Assembly (NCBI GenBank): GCA_035549015.1
Contig: DASZRW010000090.1
Span: 1 to 64,000 of the forward strand
Reading direction: 5' to 3'
DNA from: JAFDZV01 sp035549015
GTDB lineage: Bacteria; Bacteroidota; Ignavibacteria; OLB7
Length of the DNA: 64,000 bases
Part shown: piece by piece, positions 1-8,531 of the stretch
Numbering within the stretch: position 1 is the stretch's first letter
Layout of the letters: each line of letters starts with the position of its first letter
Notes under the pieces: model-generated
What the model saw: the letters and a program-made list of their open reading frames with translations, nothing else
Databases searched by the model: none
Told to the model about the DNA's origin: nothing
Translations under genes and position numbers: made by a program

Positions 1-193
1 CCCGCTCTGCAACGGCGATCCGAACTGCTTCCTGTTCGTGACGCAGAAGCTGAACCCGTCGGGGATCGTGTACAACAACAGCCCGATCGGTGTGTACTAC
101 AACACGGCCCGGAGCAAGTGGGAGATCTTCAACGAGAACAATGTGGCCATTCCCACCAATGCACAGTTCAACGTTCTCGTCATAAAGCAGTAA
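1..193 (+). CDS. C-terminal end of a surface or secreted protein, DUF7452-like repeat (partial)
   Basis: Only the last 63 codons are inside the window. The frame is open from base 2 and stops with TAA at 191-193. The tail reads FVTQKLNPSG, then PIGVYYN, W.IFNENN, and ends FNVLVIKQ. This asparagine- and aromatic-rich pattern resembles the short repeats (DUF7452-like) found in extracellular proteins, where several copies usually stand in tandem. The family call rests on memory of the motif. The rest of the gene lies upstream, so length, signal peptide and function cannot be judged. A rho-independent terminator follows about 65 bases after the stop. Confidence 0.6.
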   Translation, partial: PLCNGDPNCFLFVTQKLNPSGIVYNNSPIGVYYNTARSKWEIFNENNVAIPTNAQFNVLVIKQ

Positions 194-599
194 CTGGAAA
201 CAGTAGCTGGCGCTGGTGGTCTTTCGGTGCAGATGCCGATCGGCAATCAGTGATAAACGGAGGGGAATCCGCTGGGGGGTTCCCCTCCGTGTTTTTCTAC
301 GCGGCAATGGTACGGGCCGAGAAGCCACCGTTGTTGTGAAGGCCGCGCAATGCCCTGGATGAGAAAAGGGTTACGCGGACGAACGTTTCACTGAACGGAA
401 ATTGCCGATCGCCTTCCAGGGAGCAGACAACCGTCACACGCCGGGAACATGCCGGAAGACCCGAAGGACAAAATGGGGATAATGCACAACGATCTTGCAT
501 CATGTAGTTGAACGCATGTACATTTGCCGCCAGTTTTCTATGTACCCCGTTGTCTTGTTGTACAGCACTGAATTGGTTTCATAATTATCGAGGATACCC
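194..599. other. Intergenic stretch of 406 bases
   Basis: No convincing gene is seen. The stretch holds the terminator at 257-296 and, in its last 90 bases, AT-richer DNA that probably carries the promoter of the next gene. No clear promoter consensus could be picked out. Confidence 0.5.
257..296 (+). terminator. Rho-independent terminator
   Basis: An 11-base perfect stem (257-267 with 280-290, arm ACGGAGGGGAA), a 12-base loop and then GTTTTT. It ends the transcript of the partial gene at 1-193. Confidence 0.85.
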
Positions 600-1427
600 A
601 TGCTCACCGAAGAATTGGTGGCCACCATCAATGCCAACCGCAACAGGATGCCGCTCTGGCCATGGATAACATTTCTCTGTTTCCTGCTCTGGCCTGCCAC
701 TTCCCGTATCCATCCGGTCGTAACTCTCTTCTGGCCGTTCGCGTCGCTGGTACTCATCCTGTACATATGGCGATGGGACCGTGCGCGCCGTACCGTCAGG
801 ATCGAGTATCCTGACCCGTCTGCATCGTTTGCCGCACTGTGCAGGCGCTTCGATGAAATTGCCGGGAGCCAGCGTATCTGGCGGATCAGGAGCCGCACAA
901 CCGTCACTGATGCAAAGCGCAATGCCGGTGCCTCGTACAATGTAACCCGCTCCACCGTTGCCTTCAGGAAACGACTGCCAACGTTCGTCGCCGCGAATAT
1001 TCAGACTCCCGTTATCGCAACAACCACTCCGCTCTACCTGTTCCCCGATTGCATCCTCGCGGAGCATCGCGGCAGGCTTCGGCGGCTCGAATACACCGCC
1101 GTCACCGTGGACAGCTCCACCACGATATTCATCGAGAGTGAGTCCTTCATCCCAAAAGATGCTCCCGTGGTTGGAAAAACATGGAAGTACGTCAACAAGA
1201 ACGGAACCCCCGATAAGCGCATGAAGGATAACAGGGAGTACCCCGAGCTGCGCTACGATCTCCTACGGGTTTATGTCACGGATCTGATCGATGATGTGTT
1301 CCATATTTCGGCGCCGGGTACCGCCGGCGTTTTTCAGAGGGACTTCGTTGCGATGCAATCACCCTCGTATCCGAGCGCAGGCGTTGAAGCGACCCGAGAG
1401 ACACTACCAGATACCGATCACAACTAA
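600..1427 (+). CDS. Hypothetical membrane protein, 275 aa
   Basis: The family is not recognised. A 25-residue N-terminal stretch is followed by two hydrophobic segments at about residues 20-36 and 42-57, separated by a short polar turn. A basic stretch follows (WRWDRARR) and then a soluble domain of about 210 residues. This suggests an inner-membrane hairpin with a cytoplasmic C-terminal domain. No catalytic motif is evident. The ATG at 600 has a GAGG Shine-Dalgarno sequence at 590-593. The TAA stop touches the upstream ATG of the next open frame (TAATG), but the real start of the next gene is probably 63 bases later with its own ribosome site. The two genes are likely co-transcribed. Confidence 0.6.
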   Translation: MLTEELVATINANRNRMPLWPWITFLCFLLWPATSRIHPVVTLFWPFASLVLILYIWRWDRARRTVRIEYPDPSASFAALCRRFDEIAGSQRIWRIRSRTTVTDAKRNAGASYNVTRSTVAFRKRLPTFVAANIQTPVIATTTPLYLFPDCILAEHRGRLRRLEYTAVTVDSSTTIFIESESFIPKDAPVVGKTWKYVNKNGTPDKRMKDNREYPELRYDLLRVYVTDLIDDVFHISAPGTAGVFQRDFVAMQSPSYPSAGVEATRETLPDTDHN

Positions 1428-1489
1428 TGTTCGCTCGGTTCATACCGGAAGGGCGAATAACATATGATTCAATCATCAGGAGAACTTCA

Positions 1490-1966
1490 ATGAGGACGAT
1501 TCTATTTTCTGTACTCGGTTGTTTATTCACGGCCGGGTGCGCAGCTACATACACCTCCGTTGACTTTTCCCCCCCGCAAGCCATGATAGTGGTTGCCCAG
1601 GGCGTGCATGCCTTGTCCGAGGAGGATGCCGTTGCTCTCGGCACGTTCAACCCCGGGGATACCGTCCACGTCACTGCACGACTTCGGAACCAGCGTACCG
1701 GGCAGTACGAGTATTATGTACTCATGTTGAAGGGAAAGCGCTGCCGCATCGAAGACGCATCCCTGATGACATTGAGCGATTACAGCAGTGCGTTGAACGA
1801 CACGGAAGCGGTGGGGACCTCGACCGGTGATGGCCACACGATTCTCACCGGCCCTCGCGGCGGCCACTACTACATCAATTCGAATGGGAAGAAGACATAT
1901 GTAAAGAGCGAATCATCTTCGAGCAGCAGCTCAACGAAGAAGAGCAGCGGCGGACGGAAGAAGTAG
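1490..1966 (+). CDS. Lipoprotein with a PBCV-type basic adaptor motif, 158 aa
   Basis: The ATG at 1490 is chosen over the one at 1427 because AGGAGA (1478-1483) sits 6 bases before it and a lipoprotein signal peptide starts exactly there: basic n-region MR, hydrophobic core, lipobox FTAGC with the lipidated cysteine near residue 17. The mature protein has a central beta-rich part and then, near residues 120-142, a motif of the form TGPRGGHYYINSNGKKTYVK. This is the signature of the PBCV-specific basic adaptor family, named from chlorella viruses but also found at the ends of Bacteroidota proteins. A serine/lysine tail follows. The role is unknown; the motif is small and basic and may bind polymer or protein. 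The protein should sit in the outer or inner membrane facing the periplasm. Confidence 0.7.
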   Translation: MRTILFSVLGCLFTAGCAATYTSVDFSPPQAMIVVAQGVHALSEEDAVALGTFNPGDTVHVTARLRNQRTGQYEYYVLMLKGKRCRIEDASLMTLSDYSSALNDTEAVGTSTGDGHTILTGPRGGHYYINSNGKKTYVKSESSSSSSSTKKSSGGRKK

Positions 1967-2014
1967 TCCGTGATCCTGCCGGGACCATGCGGATACCCCG
2001 CGCTCCAGATGAAA

Positions 2015-2055
2015 CGGGCCGCCATGCATTCAGCAGGGCGGCCCGCGTATTTCCG
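2015..2055 (+). terminator. Probable terminator after the lipoprotein gene
   Basis: A perfect 9-base GC-rich stem (2015-2023 with 2037-2045, arm CGGGCCGCC) with a 13-base loop, followed by a short weak T run. The stem is strong but the T-tract is poor, so this is a moderate call. It lies between convergent genes (the lipoprotein gene and glmS). Confidence 0.45.
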
Positions 2056-2241
2056 TCGGACGGCAACAGTGATCATCGTTGGCGGGGCACATGCAGCCGG
2101 TGTACGGCAGCGGATTGCACAACGCGGCGGACCGTGTGGAGTTGCTGCGGAGGCTGCTCCGCAACTCGTGCTGCACTCGGCGTCAGAATGACACCGTCGC
2201 CACTCGCATTTGATGGTATCGTGCCGGTCCCGGCCCGCGGA

Positions 2242-4071
2242 TCACTCCACCGTCACGGACTTCGCAAGGTTGCGAGGCTGGTCAACATTGCATCCCCGCT
2301 CAACGGCGATGTAGTAGGAGAGAAGCTGCAGCGGCAGCACGTTGATGATCGGGGCAAGGAAGGGGAGGGTGCGCGGTACGTAGATCACATGCTCTGCAAG
2401 CGACTCTATCCGTTCGTCCCCTTCGGTGGCGATCGCGATCACCCGGCCGCTGCGAGCGCGCACCTCCTGGATGTTGGAGATCACCTTCTCGTAGATGTCG
2501 TCATCGGGAACAACGAACACCACCGGCATGTTCTCGTCGATCAATGCAATCGGCCCGTGCTTCATCTCCGCTGCCGGATACCCTTCAGCGTGGATGTAGC
2601 TGATCTCCTTCAACTTCAACGCTCCCTCCAGGGCAACCGGGAAGTTGTAGCCGCGCCCGAGGTAGAGAAAGTTGCGCGCGCCCGCGTAGGTGTGTGCGAT
2701 GGCGCGAACCTGTTCCGCATGCGCAAGCGTCTCCTCGATCTTTGCCGGAAGCTCCTCGAACGCCTTCAGGATCTGCGCGCCTTCGGCTGCACCCATGCGG
2801 CGCATGCGGGCAAGCTTTACCGTCATCAGGGCCAGCACCATCAACTGCGATGTGAAGGCCTTCGTGGATGCCACACCGATCTCCGGACCGGCGTGTGCAT
2901 ATACGCCAGCTTCGGTCTCGCGTGCAATCGTGGAACCAACAACGTTCACGATGCCGATCGCCGTTGCGCCGCGGCGCTTTGCCTCGCGCAGCGCCGCGAG
3001 CGTGTCCGCAGTTTCGCCGGATTGCGAAATCGCAATCACCAGATCGTCCTTGAAGATCACCGGATCGCGGTACCGGAACTCGCTCGCGTACTCCACCTCC
3101 GTTGGAATGCCGGCGAGCTGCTCGAACATGTATTCCCCCACCAGCGCGGAGTGCCACGAGGTGCCGCAGGCAACGATGATGATGCGCCGCGCATCGCGCA
3201 GCTTCTCGGTCACCGTACGAAGCCCCCCCAGACGCACGGTGCTTTCATCCCGCTGCAGGCGGCCGCGCATCGCATTGCGAATGGTGTCCGGCTGCTCGAA
3301 GATCTCCTTCAGCATGAAGTGCTCGTAGCCCCCCTTCTCCAGTTCGCCGATATCGAACGTGATCTCCTCGATCTCCTTGGTCACCGGGATATCGTCGATC
3401 GTCTTCGTGGTGTATTTGTCGCGCTCCAGGATCGCCATTTCACCATCGGTGAGATAGGTGACGTGGCGCGTATGCTGCACGATGGCCGAGGCATCCGAGG
3501 CGAGAATGTACTCGCCGTCGCCGATGCCGATCGCAAGGGGCGACCCGTTGCGCGCCGCGTAGATGCGATCCGGCTCGATGGTGCTGATCATCGCAACACC
3601 GTACGTGCCGACAACGCTCTTCAACGCCAGACGGAACGCGCGCTCCAGCGAGTTCCCCTTGTCGTAGAAGGCCCGTATCAACTGCACCAGCACCTCCGTG
3701 TCCGTCTGCGTGCGGAACACGTATCCGTCGGACTCCAGGGTCTTCTTGATGGTGGCGTAGTTCTCGATGATGCCGTTGTGAATCAGCGCGATCTCACCGA
3801 ATTGATCGGTGTGGGGATGTGCATTGATGTCGTTCGGTTCACCATGTGTGGCCCAGCGCGTATGGCCGATCCCGACGGTCCCCCCCGGCGGGTTGGCTGC
3901 GATCAGCTTCTCCAGCTCCGTCACCTTGCCAACCTTCTTGCCGATGGTGAGGCCGCCGTCGATCGTAGCAACACCTGCCGAGTCGTAGCCGCGATATTCA
4001 AGGCGCTTCAATCCGTTCATCAGAACGGGAAGCGCCTCCTCAGGTCCGATATATCCAACGATTCCGCACAT
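2242..4071 (-). CDS. glmS: Glutamine-fructose-6-phosphate aminotransferase (isomerizing), 609 aa
   Basis: Makes glucosamine-6-phosphate from fructose-6-phosphate and glutamine, the entry step to UDP-GlcNAc for peptidoglycan and LPS. The start is fixed by the class II glutaminase domain, whose catalytic cysteine must be residue 2 (MCGIVGYIG); the open frame extends 75 codons further upstream but without meaning. The glutaminase domain covers about residues 1-230 (RLEYRGYDSAG, HTRWATHG, HNGIIENY). Two SIS sugar-phosphate domains follow (CGTSWHSA, SQSGETADTL, then STKAFTSQ). The C-terminus ends DQPRNLAKSVTVE, the conserved active-site tail. Length equals that of the E. coli enzyme. The gene is alone on its strand with a divergent neighbour. 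Confidence 0.97.
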   Translation of the reverse strand: MCGIVGYIGPEEALPVLMNGLKRLEYRGYDSAGVATIDGGLTIGKKVGKVTELEKLIAANPPGGTVGIGHTRWATHGEPNDINAHPHTDQFGEIALIHNGIIENYATIKKTLESDGYVFRTQTDTEVLVQLIRAFYDKGNSLERAFRLALKSVVGTYGVAMISTIEPDRIYAARNGSPLAIGIGDGEYILASDASAIVQHTRHVTYLTDGEMAILERDKYTTKTIDDIPVTKEIEEITFDIGELEKGGYEHFMLKEIFEQPDTIRNAMRGRLQRDESTVRLGGLRTVTEKLRDARRIIIVACGTSWHSALVGEYMFEQLAGIPTEVEYASEFRYRDPVIFKDDLVIAISQSGETADTLAALREAKRRGATAIGIVNVVGSTIARETEAGVYAHAGPEIGVASTKAFTSQLMVLALMTVKLARMRRMGAAEGAQILKAFEELPAKIEETLAHAEQVRAIAHTYAGARNFLYLGRGYNFPVALEGALKLKEISYIHAEGYPAAEMKHGPIALIDENMPVVFVVPDDDIYEKVISNIQEVRARSGRVIAIATEGDERIESLAEHVIYVPRTLPFLAPIINVLPLQLLSYYIAVERGCNVDQPRNLAKSVTVE

Positions 4072-4441
4072 AGGGACGTGTGTTCCTTCATTGATAGAAT
4101 GGAAATCAAGATACGGAAACACCGTATGAAGCGGTGTAGCACTCCGTAGCCCACGCCGGATAGCGGATGCCTGTATCGACGCAGAGACGCCGCTGCGGTT
4201 CCCATGCGTTGCACGCCGTTCCCTTTCACGTGGCACTGCACGAACGTAAATTGGCGCCGCGCGAGTCAGCGCTGCGCCCTGGCATGTCCCATCCATTCTG
4301 CCTGCACAAGTTCATCGCACTCCCCCAACCGGTGCCGGCGTGCGTATGTCTGACCTGCCTGTCGAACCACGGCATCGCGACGGATGGTGTTGTTCAACAG
4401 CATCCGATCGCTTTCGATAACCAACGTTGCGCGGTTAGCTC
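4072..4441. other. Divergent intergenic region, 370 bases
   Basis: Lies between glmS (minus) and the large ATPase gene (plus). It must hold both promoters. Apart from the glmS element at 4106-4113 nothing clear is seen. Confidence 0.5.
4106..4113 (-). promoter_or_regulatory. Possible glmS promoter -7 element within an inverted repeat
   Basis: On the minus strand the sequence TATCTTGA stands 35 bases before the glmS start and resembles the Bacteroidota -7 element TAnnTTTG. No clear -33 TTG was found. A 6-base inverted repeat (4111-4116 with 4122-4127, ATACGG/CCGTAT) overlaps it and could be an operator. Confidence 0.35.
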
Positions 4442-7400
4442 ATGCAACTCCTGGTGGACTTTCTCAACCACGGCGTTCTTCCGTTCACCGGACGGGAGAA
4501 CGAGCGCGAGCGCCTGCTCGCGTTCTGGCGCTCCACCGTGGACGCGCAGGGAATGCGCGCGGCGCTCCTGATCGGCGAAGCGGGGGCGGGGAAGAGCAGA
4601 TTGATCGAGGAGACGATCCCCCCGATCGTTCGTGCCGGGGGTGTGGTGGTGCATGCCAAGCTGTATCCGGAATCGGCAACATCGCTCGCACCGCTGCTGG
4701 CACAGGAACTCTGGTATGCCGAGGGAGTGCGGAGGCTGTTGAAAAACGAACCGGAGGGATCGCTCCCGGCGGTTGTGGAGGCGCTGCGGCGCATTTCGCG
4801 GCTGCGCCCCACGCTTCTGGTGATCGAGGATATCCACCTGCTGAGCGGCGACGCGGCGCGGGAGTTCGCGCTGCTGCTGGATGCCACCGCCGATGAAATT
4901 CTCTCCGTGCTCTGCGCAACACGACCCGTGGAACTGGAAGCGCGCGGCTCCATCGAACGCTATCTGATCGAGGAGATCGAGCTGGCGGGGCTCGGTGCGG
5001 CGCAGATCGATACGCTCTGGCACCGGCTCTTCGACTCGCCATCCACCGCGGAGATCCTGCGTCCGCTCGCTGAGGCCACGAAGGGAAATCCTCTTGCGCT
5101 CCGCTCGGCGCTGCGCACGGCGCTCCGCTCCGACATTCTTGCACGCGACGACATCAGCGGCACCTGGCAGCTTCGAATACCGGCAACCGCGTTCAGCCGG
5201 AACCTTCAACGCAGTGTTGGCTTCCTGGCCGAAGGGATGGCGGCTCATCTGAGCGCCGAGGAGAAAGAGGCAGCCGTTCGGTTCGCGATGCTCGGAGAGG
5301 TGTTCGCACGGGAGACTGCATGCGCAATCGTTGAGCATGCGGAGCGGCTGATCGATCAGTTGACCTTCAAGGGAGTGCTTGTTGCAGCACGCTCCGCACT
5401 GCAGCCATTGAGCGGAGGGGGGAGCGAGTTTCCGCTGGTTGCCTTCACGCACACGCTGCTGCATCAGCATTTCGTTGATGAGGAGCCGCCCCCCGTTGAC
5501 CGCCTCGTCTCCGTGATCGCGGACGGGTTGCCGCTCTATTCCATTCTCCCGTTCCTTCTGCTCGCGCGCGCACCGACCGCGGCTGCGGCGCATGAAAACA
5601 TTCGCTGCGCCATCGAGCATGCGATCGCGGTGAGCGGCGGCCTTGACAGCGACCCCGATTGGAAGCTGGCAATGGATGTGTGGAACGCTGCATCCGGGCT
5701 CGTGGACGCCCTGGATGGCGCCGGAGCCGATAGTGGCCATGCCCGCGAAGACGTTCTGCATCTCCGGGCACAGCTCAAGATGACGCGCATGGCACTTCTC
5801 AGGCGCCGCGACAAGAGCGAGGAGTACAAGGCCTGCGTCGACGACATGATGGCATTTACGGAATCGATGACATCCGGCCCGCTTGTCCGGTACCGCGTTG
5901 CGGCGCTTCGCTATCTCAACTGGAGCACCTTCCGAACGGACTATGCGCGCTGCGGGGAGATATGGGAGCAGATGGATGCGCTCGTTGCCAGCACACCGGA
6001 GATTCTTGCATTGCAGGAGTACCGTGAGTATCTGGGGGATGTGGGGCATGCTGCTGCTGCAAGCGCGGACGGCGAGATGCTGCGGCGTCTGGAGAACAAG
6101 CTGAACGCCGTGCTCTCCGTTGCATCGCTGAACGCCGATGACCGAACGGCAACCCGTCTGCATGTGGTGCCGCATCTGCTCCCGCTGTTCGAGACAGGCG
6201 AGGAGCTGGCGGAGCGGTTCAACATGCTCACGGAGCTTGCGCAGACGCGCGTTCGCAATCAGGTCAACTTCAAGATCTGGAAGGTAACGCTGCTCGAGAG
6301 TGTGGGAATGATGGATGAGGCGCTTGCCACATGCAACGATCTGCTGCATCACTCGCAGCTTCTCAACCTGCCGCAGTATGTATTCCATTGCTCGCTTGTG
6401 CGGCTGTGCGCGCACGGAGCGTTCGGCATGGAACTTGATGATCTGCTGGCCGCCGCCCTGGCGCTCTGCCGCGAAGCACCCTCGGCCGATCGGGCCACAT
6501 GGAATACCAACACCGGCATCTACCTTACTACCGTAGGGCTGCTGCGCGGCGACGAGGCGTGGACGCAGGTGGTGGTTACGGAGTTCCTTGGCGACGACTC
6601 CACGTTATGGCCGGAGAAGCGGGTGTTGCTGGGTGCGCAGGCGGAGCGGCTTGCCGGGTTGCCGGCAACGTTCACGCCGGGGGACGACGTGGGCGATGCC
6701 CTTGCGAGCCTGATTGCGGTTGCCACGGAGGAGGAGGCCGATGAGATAGCCGCGCGCGATGCGGCGCTGCAGTTGTTGCAACGTCCGCTGCTCCGCCTGG
6801 ACGATCTGCTTCCGCTGCACGCCGTTCTGCTCCTGGCCGCCAGGGCGCGCGAGCAATATCCGGTCCTGATGGAGGCGATAACACCCGCCGCCCGCAAGGC
6901 GCTGGCGGGAGCGCTTGCCTGGTTGTCGGAGCGGCAACTCGCCGCGTACATGCGCCCGCTGCTTCGCCGCCACGAGAAGCTTCTCGCCAAGCGCGAGGCG
7001 GAAAGCTGGCGGGCCCGGACCGCTGCGATCGAGCGCGAACGAAACGGCGCCATGCAGTGGCGGCAGCCGGACGGCAGGCTGGCGATATCGATGCTGGATA
7101 CGATCACCCTGCAGCATCCGGGCACGGAGGCCGAGCGCTTGAGAGGCCCGCGACTCTGCGCGATGCTTGGCCTGCTGGTTGCCAATCGGATGCTGGAGGA
7201 GCCGTTGGACCCGGTGGAGTTCCGCCGCCTCGCGTCCGGAGGAGAGATGGATCCGGACCTGGCGCGCAGAACAACCAATCAGGCTGCGGTCCGGTTGCGC
7301 GAGTCGCTGGGGAGCGACGCGATCACGACCGGCGATGAGACGCACGAGCTGAACACCGGCGTGGTTACGGTTGACCTGCTTGAGGCGCACGCGCTGCTGG

Positions 7401-7762
7401 ATGAAGCGGCCGCCGCGGAACGTGAACGCGCCCTCATGCGCGCCGTTCCGGCCGTACTGCGAACGCTCGAGATCGCCGCGGGAAAGGTGCCGTTCCCCGG
7501 TCTGTACGATGATTTCTTCGAAGCGATCCGGAGCGACTTCGAGCATCGCCTGCGGAGCAGCGTGATCGGCGTTGCACGAGGCCTGCTGCGTGAAGGGGAC
7601 GCCACCGCGGCAGCAGACATGCTCCGCCGCGCCTTCGATTCCATGCCGGAGGATGAAGAGCTTTCGGAACTCCTCTGCGATGTCCTGACGACGCTCGGAC
7701 GGAGAACGGAGGCGGAGCGCGTGCGGATGCAGGCGCGGACGGTACGGGTGGGTGAGGATTAG
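4442..7762 (+). CDS. Large P-loop ATPase regulator with C-terminal winged-helix and BTAD-like region, 1106 aa
   Basis: A STAND-like signalling ATPase. The N-terminus has FTGRENER followed by Walker A GEAGAGKS at residues 45-52 and Walker B LLVIEDIH near residue 122, the layout of MalT/LuxR-type and AAA_16 regulators. About 600 residues of helical, TPR-like sequence follow. From about residue 880 the sequence reads LRGPRLCAMLGLLVAN, PLDPVEFRRLA, and then TTNQAAVRLRESLG with a threonine-rich wing. This looks like the OmpR/SARP winged helix followed by an all-helical bacterial transcriptional activation domain (about 985-1100). In SARP regulators that pair is normally N-terminal; here it is at the C-terminus. 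The likely role is a ligand- or partner-gated transcription factor. There is no strong ribosome site before ATG 4442. The target genes are unknown. Confidence 0.75.
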   Translation: MQLLVDFLNHGVLPFTGRENERERLLAFWRSTVDAQGMRAALLIGEAGAGKSRLIEETIPPIVRAGGVVVHAKLYPESATSLAPLLAQELWYAEGVRRLLKNEPEGSLPAVVEALRRISRLRPTLLVIEDIHLLSGDAAREFALLLDATADEILSVLCATRPVELEARGSIERYLIEEIELAGLGAAQIDTLWHRLFDSPSTAEILRPLAEATKGNPLALRSALRTALRSDILARDDISGTWQLRIPATAFSRNLQRSVGFLAEGMAAHLSAEEKEAAVRFAMLGEVFARETACAIVEHAERLIDQLTFKGVLVAARSALQPLSGGGSEFPLVAFTHTLLHQHFVDEEPPPVDRLVSVIADGLPLYSILPFLLLARAPTAAAAHENIRCAIEHAIAVSGGLDSDPDWKLAMDVWNAASGLVDALDGAGADSGHAREDVLHLRAQLKMTRMALLRRRDKSEEYKACVDDMMAFTESMTSGPLVRYRVAALRYLNWSTFRTDYARCGEIWEQMDALVASTPEILALQEYREYLGDVGHAAAASADGEMLRRLENKLNAVLSVASLNADDRTATRLHVVPHLLPLFETGEELAERFNMLTELAQTRVRNQVNFKIWKVTLLESVGMMDEALATCNDLLHHSQLLNLPQYVFHCSLVRLCAHGAFGMELDDLLAAALALCREAPSADRATWNTNTGIYLTTVGLLRGDEAWTQVVVTEFLGDDSTLWPEKRVLLGAQAERLAGLPATFTPGDDVGDALASLIAVATEEEADEIAARDAALQLLQRPLLRLDDLLPLHAVLLLAARAREQYPVLMEAITPAARKALAGALAWLSERQLAAYMRPLLRRHEKLLAKREAESWRARTAAIERERNGAMQWRQPDGRLAISMLDTITLQHPGTEAERLRGPRLCAMLGLLVANRMLEEPLDPVEFRRLASGGEMDPDLARRTTNQAAVRLRESLGSDAITTGDETHELNTGVVTVDLLEAHALLDEAAAAERERALMRAVPAVLRTLEIAAGKVPFPGLYDDFFEAIRSDFEHRLRSSVIGVARGLLREGDATAAADMLRRAFDSMPEDEELSELLCDVLTTLGRRTEAERVRMQARTVRVGED

Positions 7763-8190
7763 CACGCAGTTGTGATGCGGCCGGCGCCGGTCCTCGCGTG
7801 GCAGTTTGACACTCCTGGCACGCGAGAAGTGCGGCCTCATCGGGACGATGTTCCGAATATCCGGAGGTCGGATGAAAGGAACCGCTGCCCGGGAGCGGAA
7901 CGGTTCATACTCGATTCGGACTGCAGCGGGCCACCGCTCCGCGCCATGACATTGGCAGACCGGTGTCTGCGGCACGACAGACATCGGGAAGCGGGGTGTG
8001 GAGGATGATGCCGCAATGCACGTATCGTTGCCACAAATGTATCGTGGAATGAAAAAATGCGGGCGGACCCAAACTGTAGCCGGCGGGAGGGGAATCTGTC
8101 GTCATGCACCAATACCTTGATGGTGTAGTACCATGATGGCCCGTACGCCATCACGATGTCCAGCATCTCTGTGTATTGGGAGAGATTCTC
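7763..8190. other. Intergenic stretch of 428 bases with a foldable leader
   Basis: No gene is convincing. The last 85 bases can fold: CCAATAC (8109-8115) is complementary to GTATTGG (8173-8179), and inside it TGATGGC (8134-8140) pairs with GCCATCA (8147-8153). The outer arm overlaps the start of the zinc-ribbon gene's Shine-Dalgarno sequence, so the leader might control translation. This is a weak prediction. Confidence 0.35.
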
Positions 8191-8442
8191 ATGATGTTCA
8201 AACATGGACCGGCCGAAGGGCAGCCGGAAGGCTTCCCCTCGGGATTCCGCAAGTGCACGTCGTGCAGCGCGATCGCCCATCCCGGCGACGACTTCTGCGC
8301 CAGTTGCGGTGAACGGCTTCAACCTCCGCCAAGCGACCCGCGCGAGCGGTGCTGCCCGGCATGCGGACTGATCGTCCGCAACCGCATCGCATTTCACTGC
8401 ATCCGATGCGGCACGGCCCTCCCGCGCGTTCAACAACGGTAG
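8191..8442 (+). CDS. Small double zinc-ribbon protein, 83 aa
   Basis: Three CxxC knuckles are clear (CTSC, CASC, CPAC) and a fourth is near the end (CIRC). They form two treble-clef-like zinc ribbons (CTSC..CASC and CPAC..CIRC) separated by a proline-rich linker. The start is the ATG at 8191, preceded by GGGAGAG with a 6-base spacer. A TTG 15 bases upstream is in frame but lies inside that ribosome site. The protein is small and has no membrane segment. Such ribbons often bind nucleic acid or act as protein adaptors; nothing here says which. Confidence 0.75.
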   Translation: MMFKHGPAEGQPEGFPSGFRKCTSCSAIAHPGDDFCASCGERLQPPPSDPRERCCPACGLIVRNRIAFHCIRCGTALPRVQQR

Positions 8443-8531
8443 GACGGAATCCGCCAATCATTCTCCAGCCCGGAGCGTGCCGGGGCTTCTCGAGCGAGTT
8501 CGCATCAACTCACATATCTGGAACAACGACA

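Noticed and set aside
4221..4236. TTTCACGTGG near the glmS upstream region as a third parS
   Set aside because: Only the central CACGTG and one flank match; about five mismatches to the 16-base consensus.
7810..7840. TGGCACG as a second sigma-54 promoter
   Set aside because: The -12 half does not fit TTGC at the right spacing and the nearest gene is over 350 bases away.
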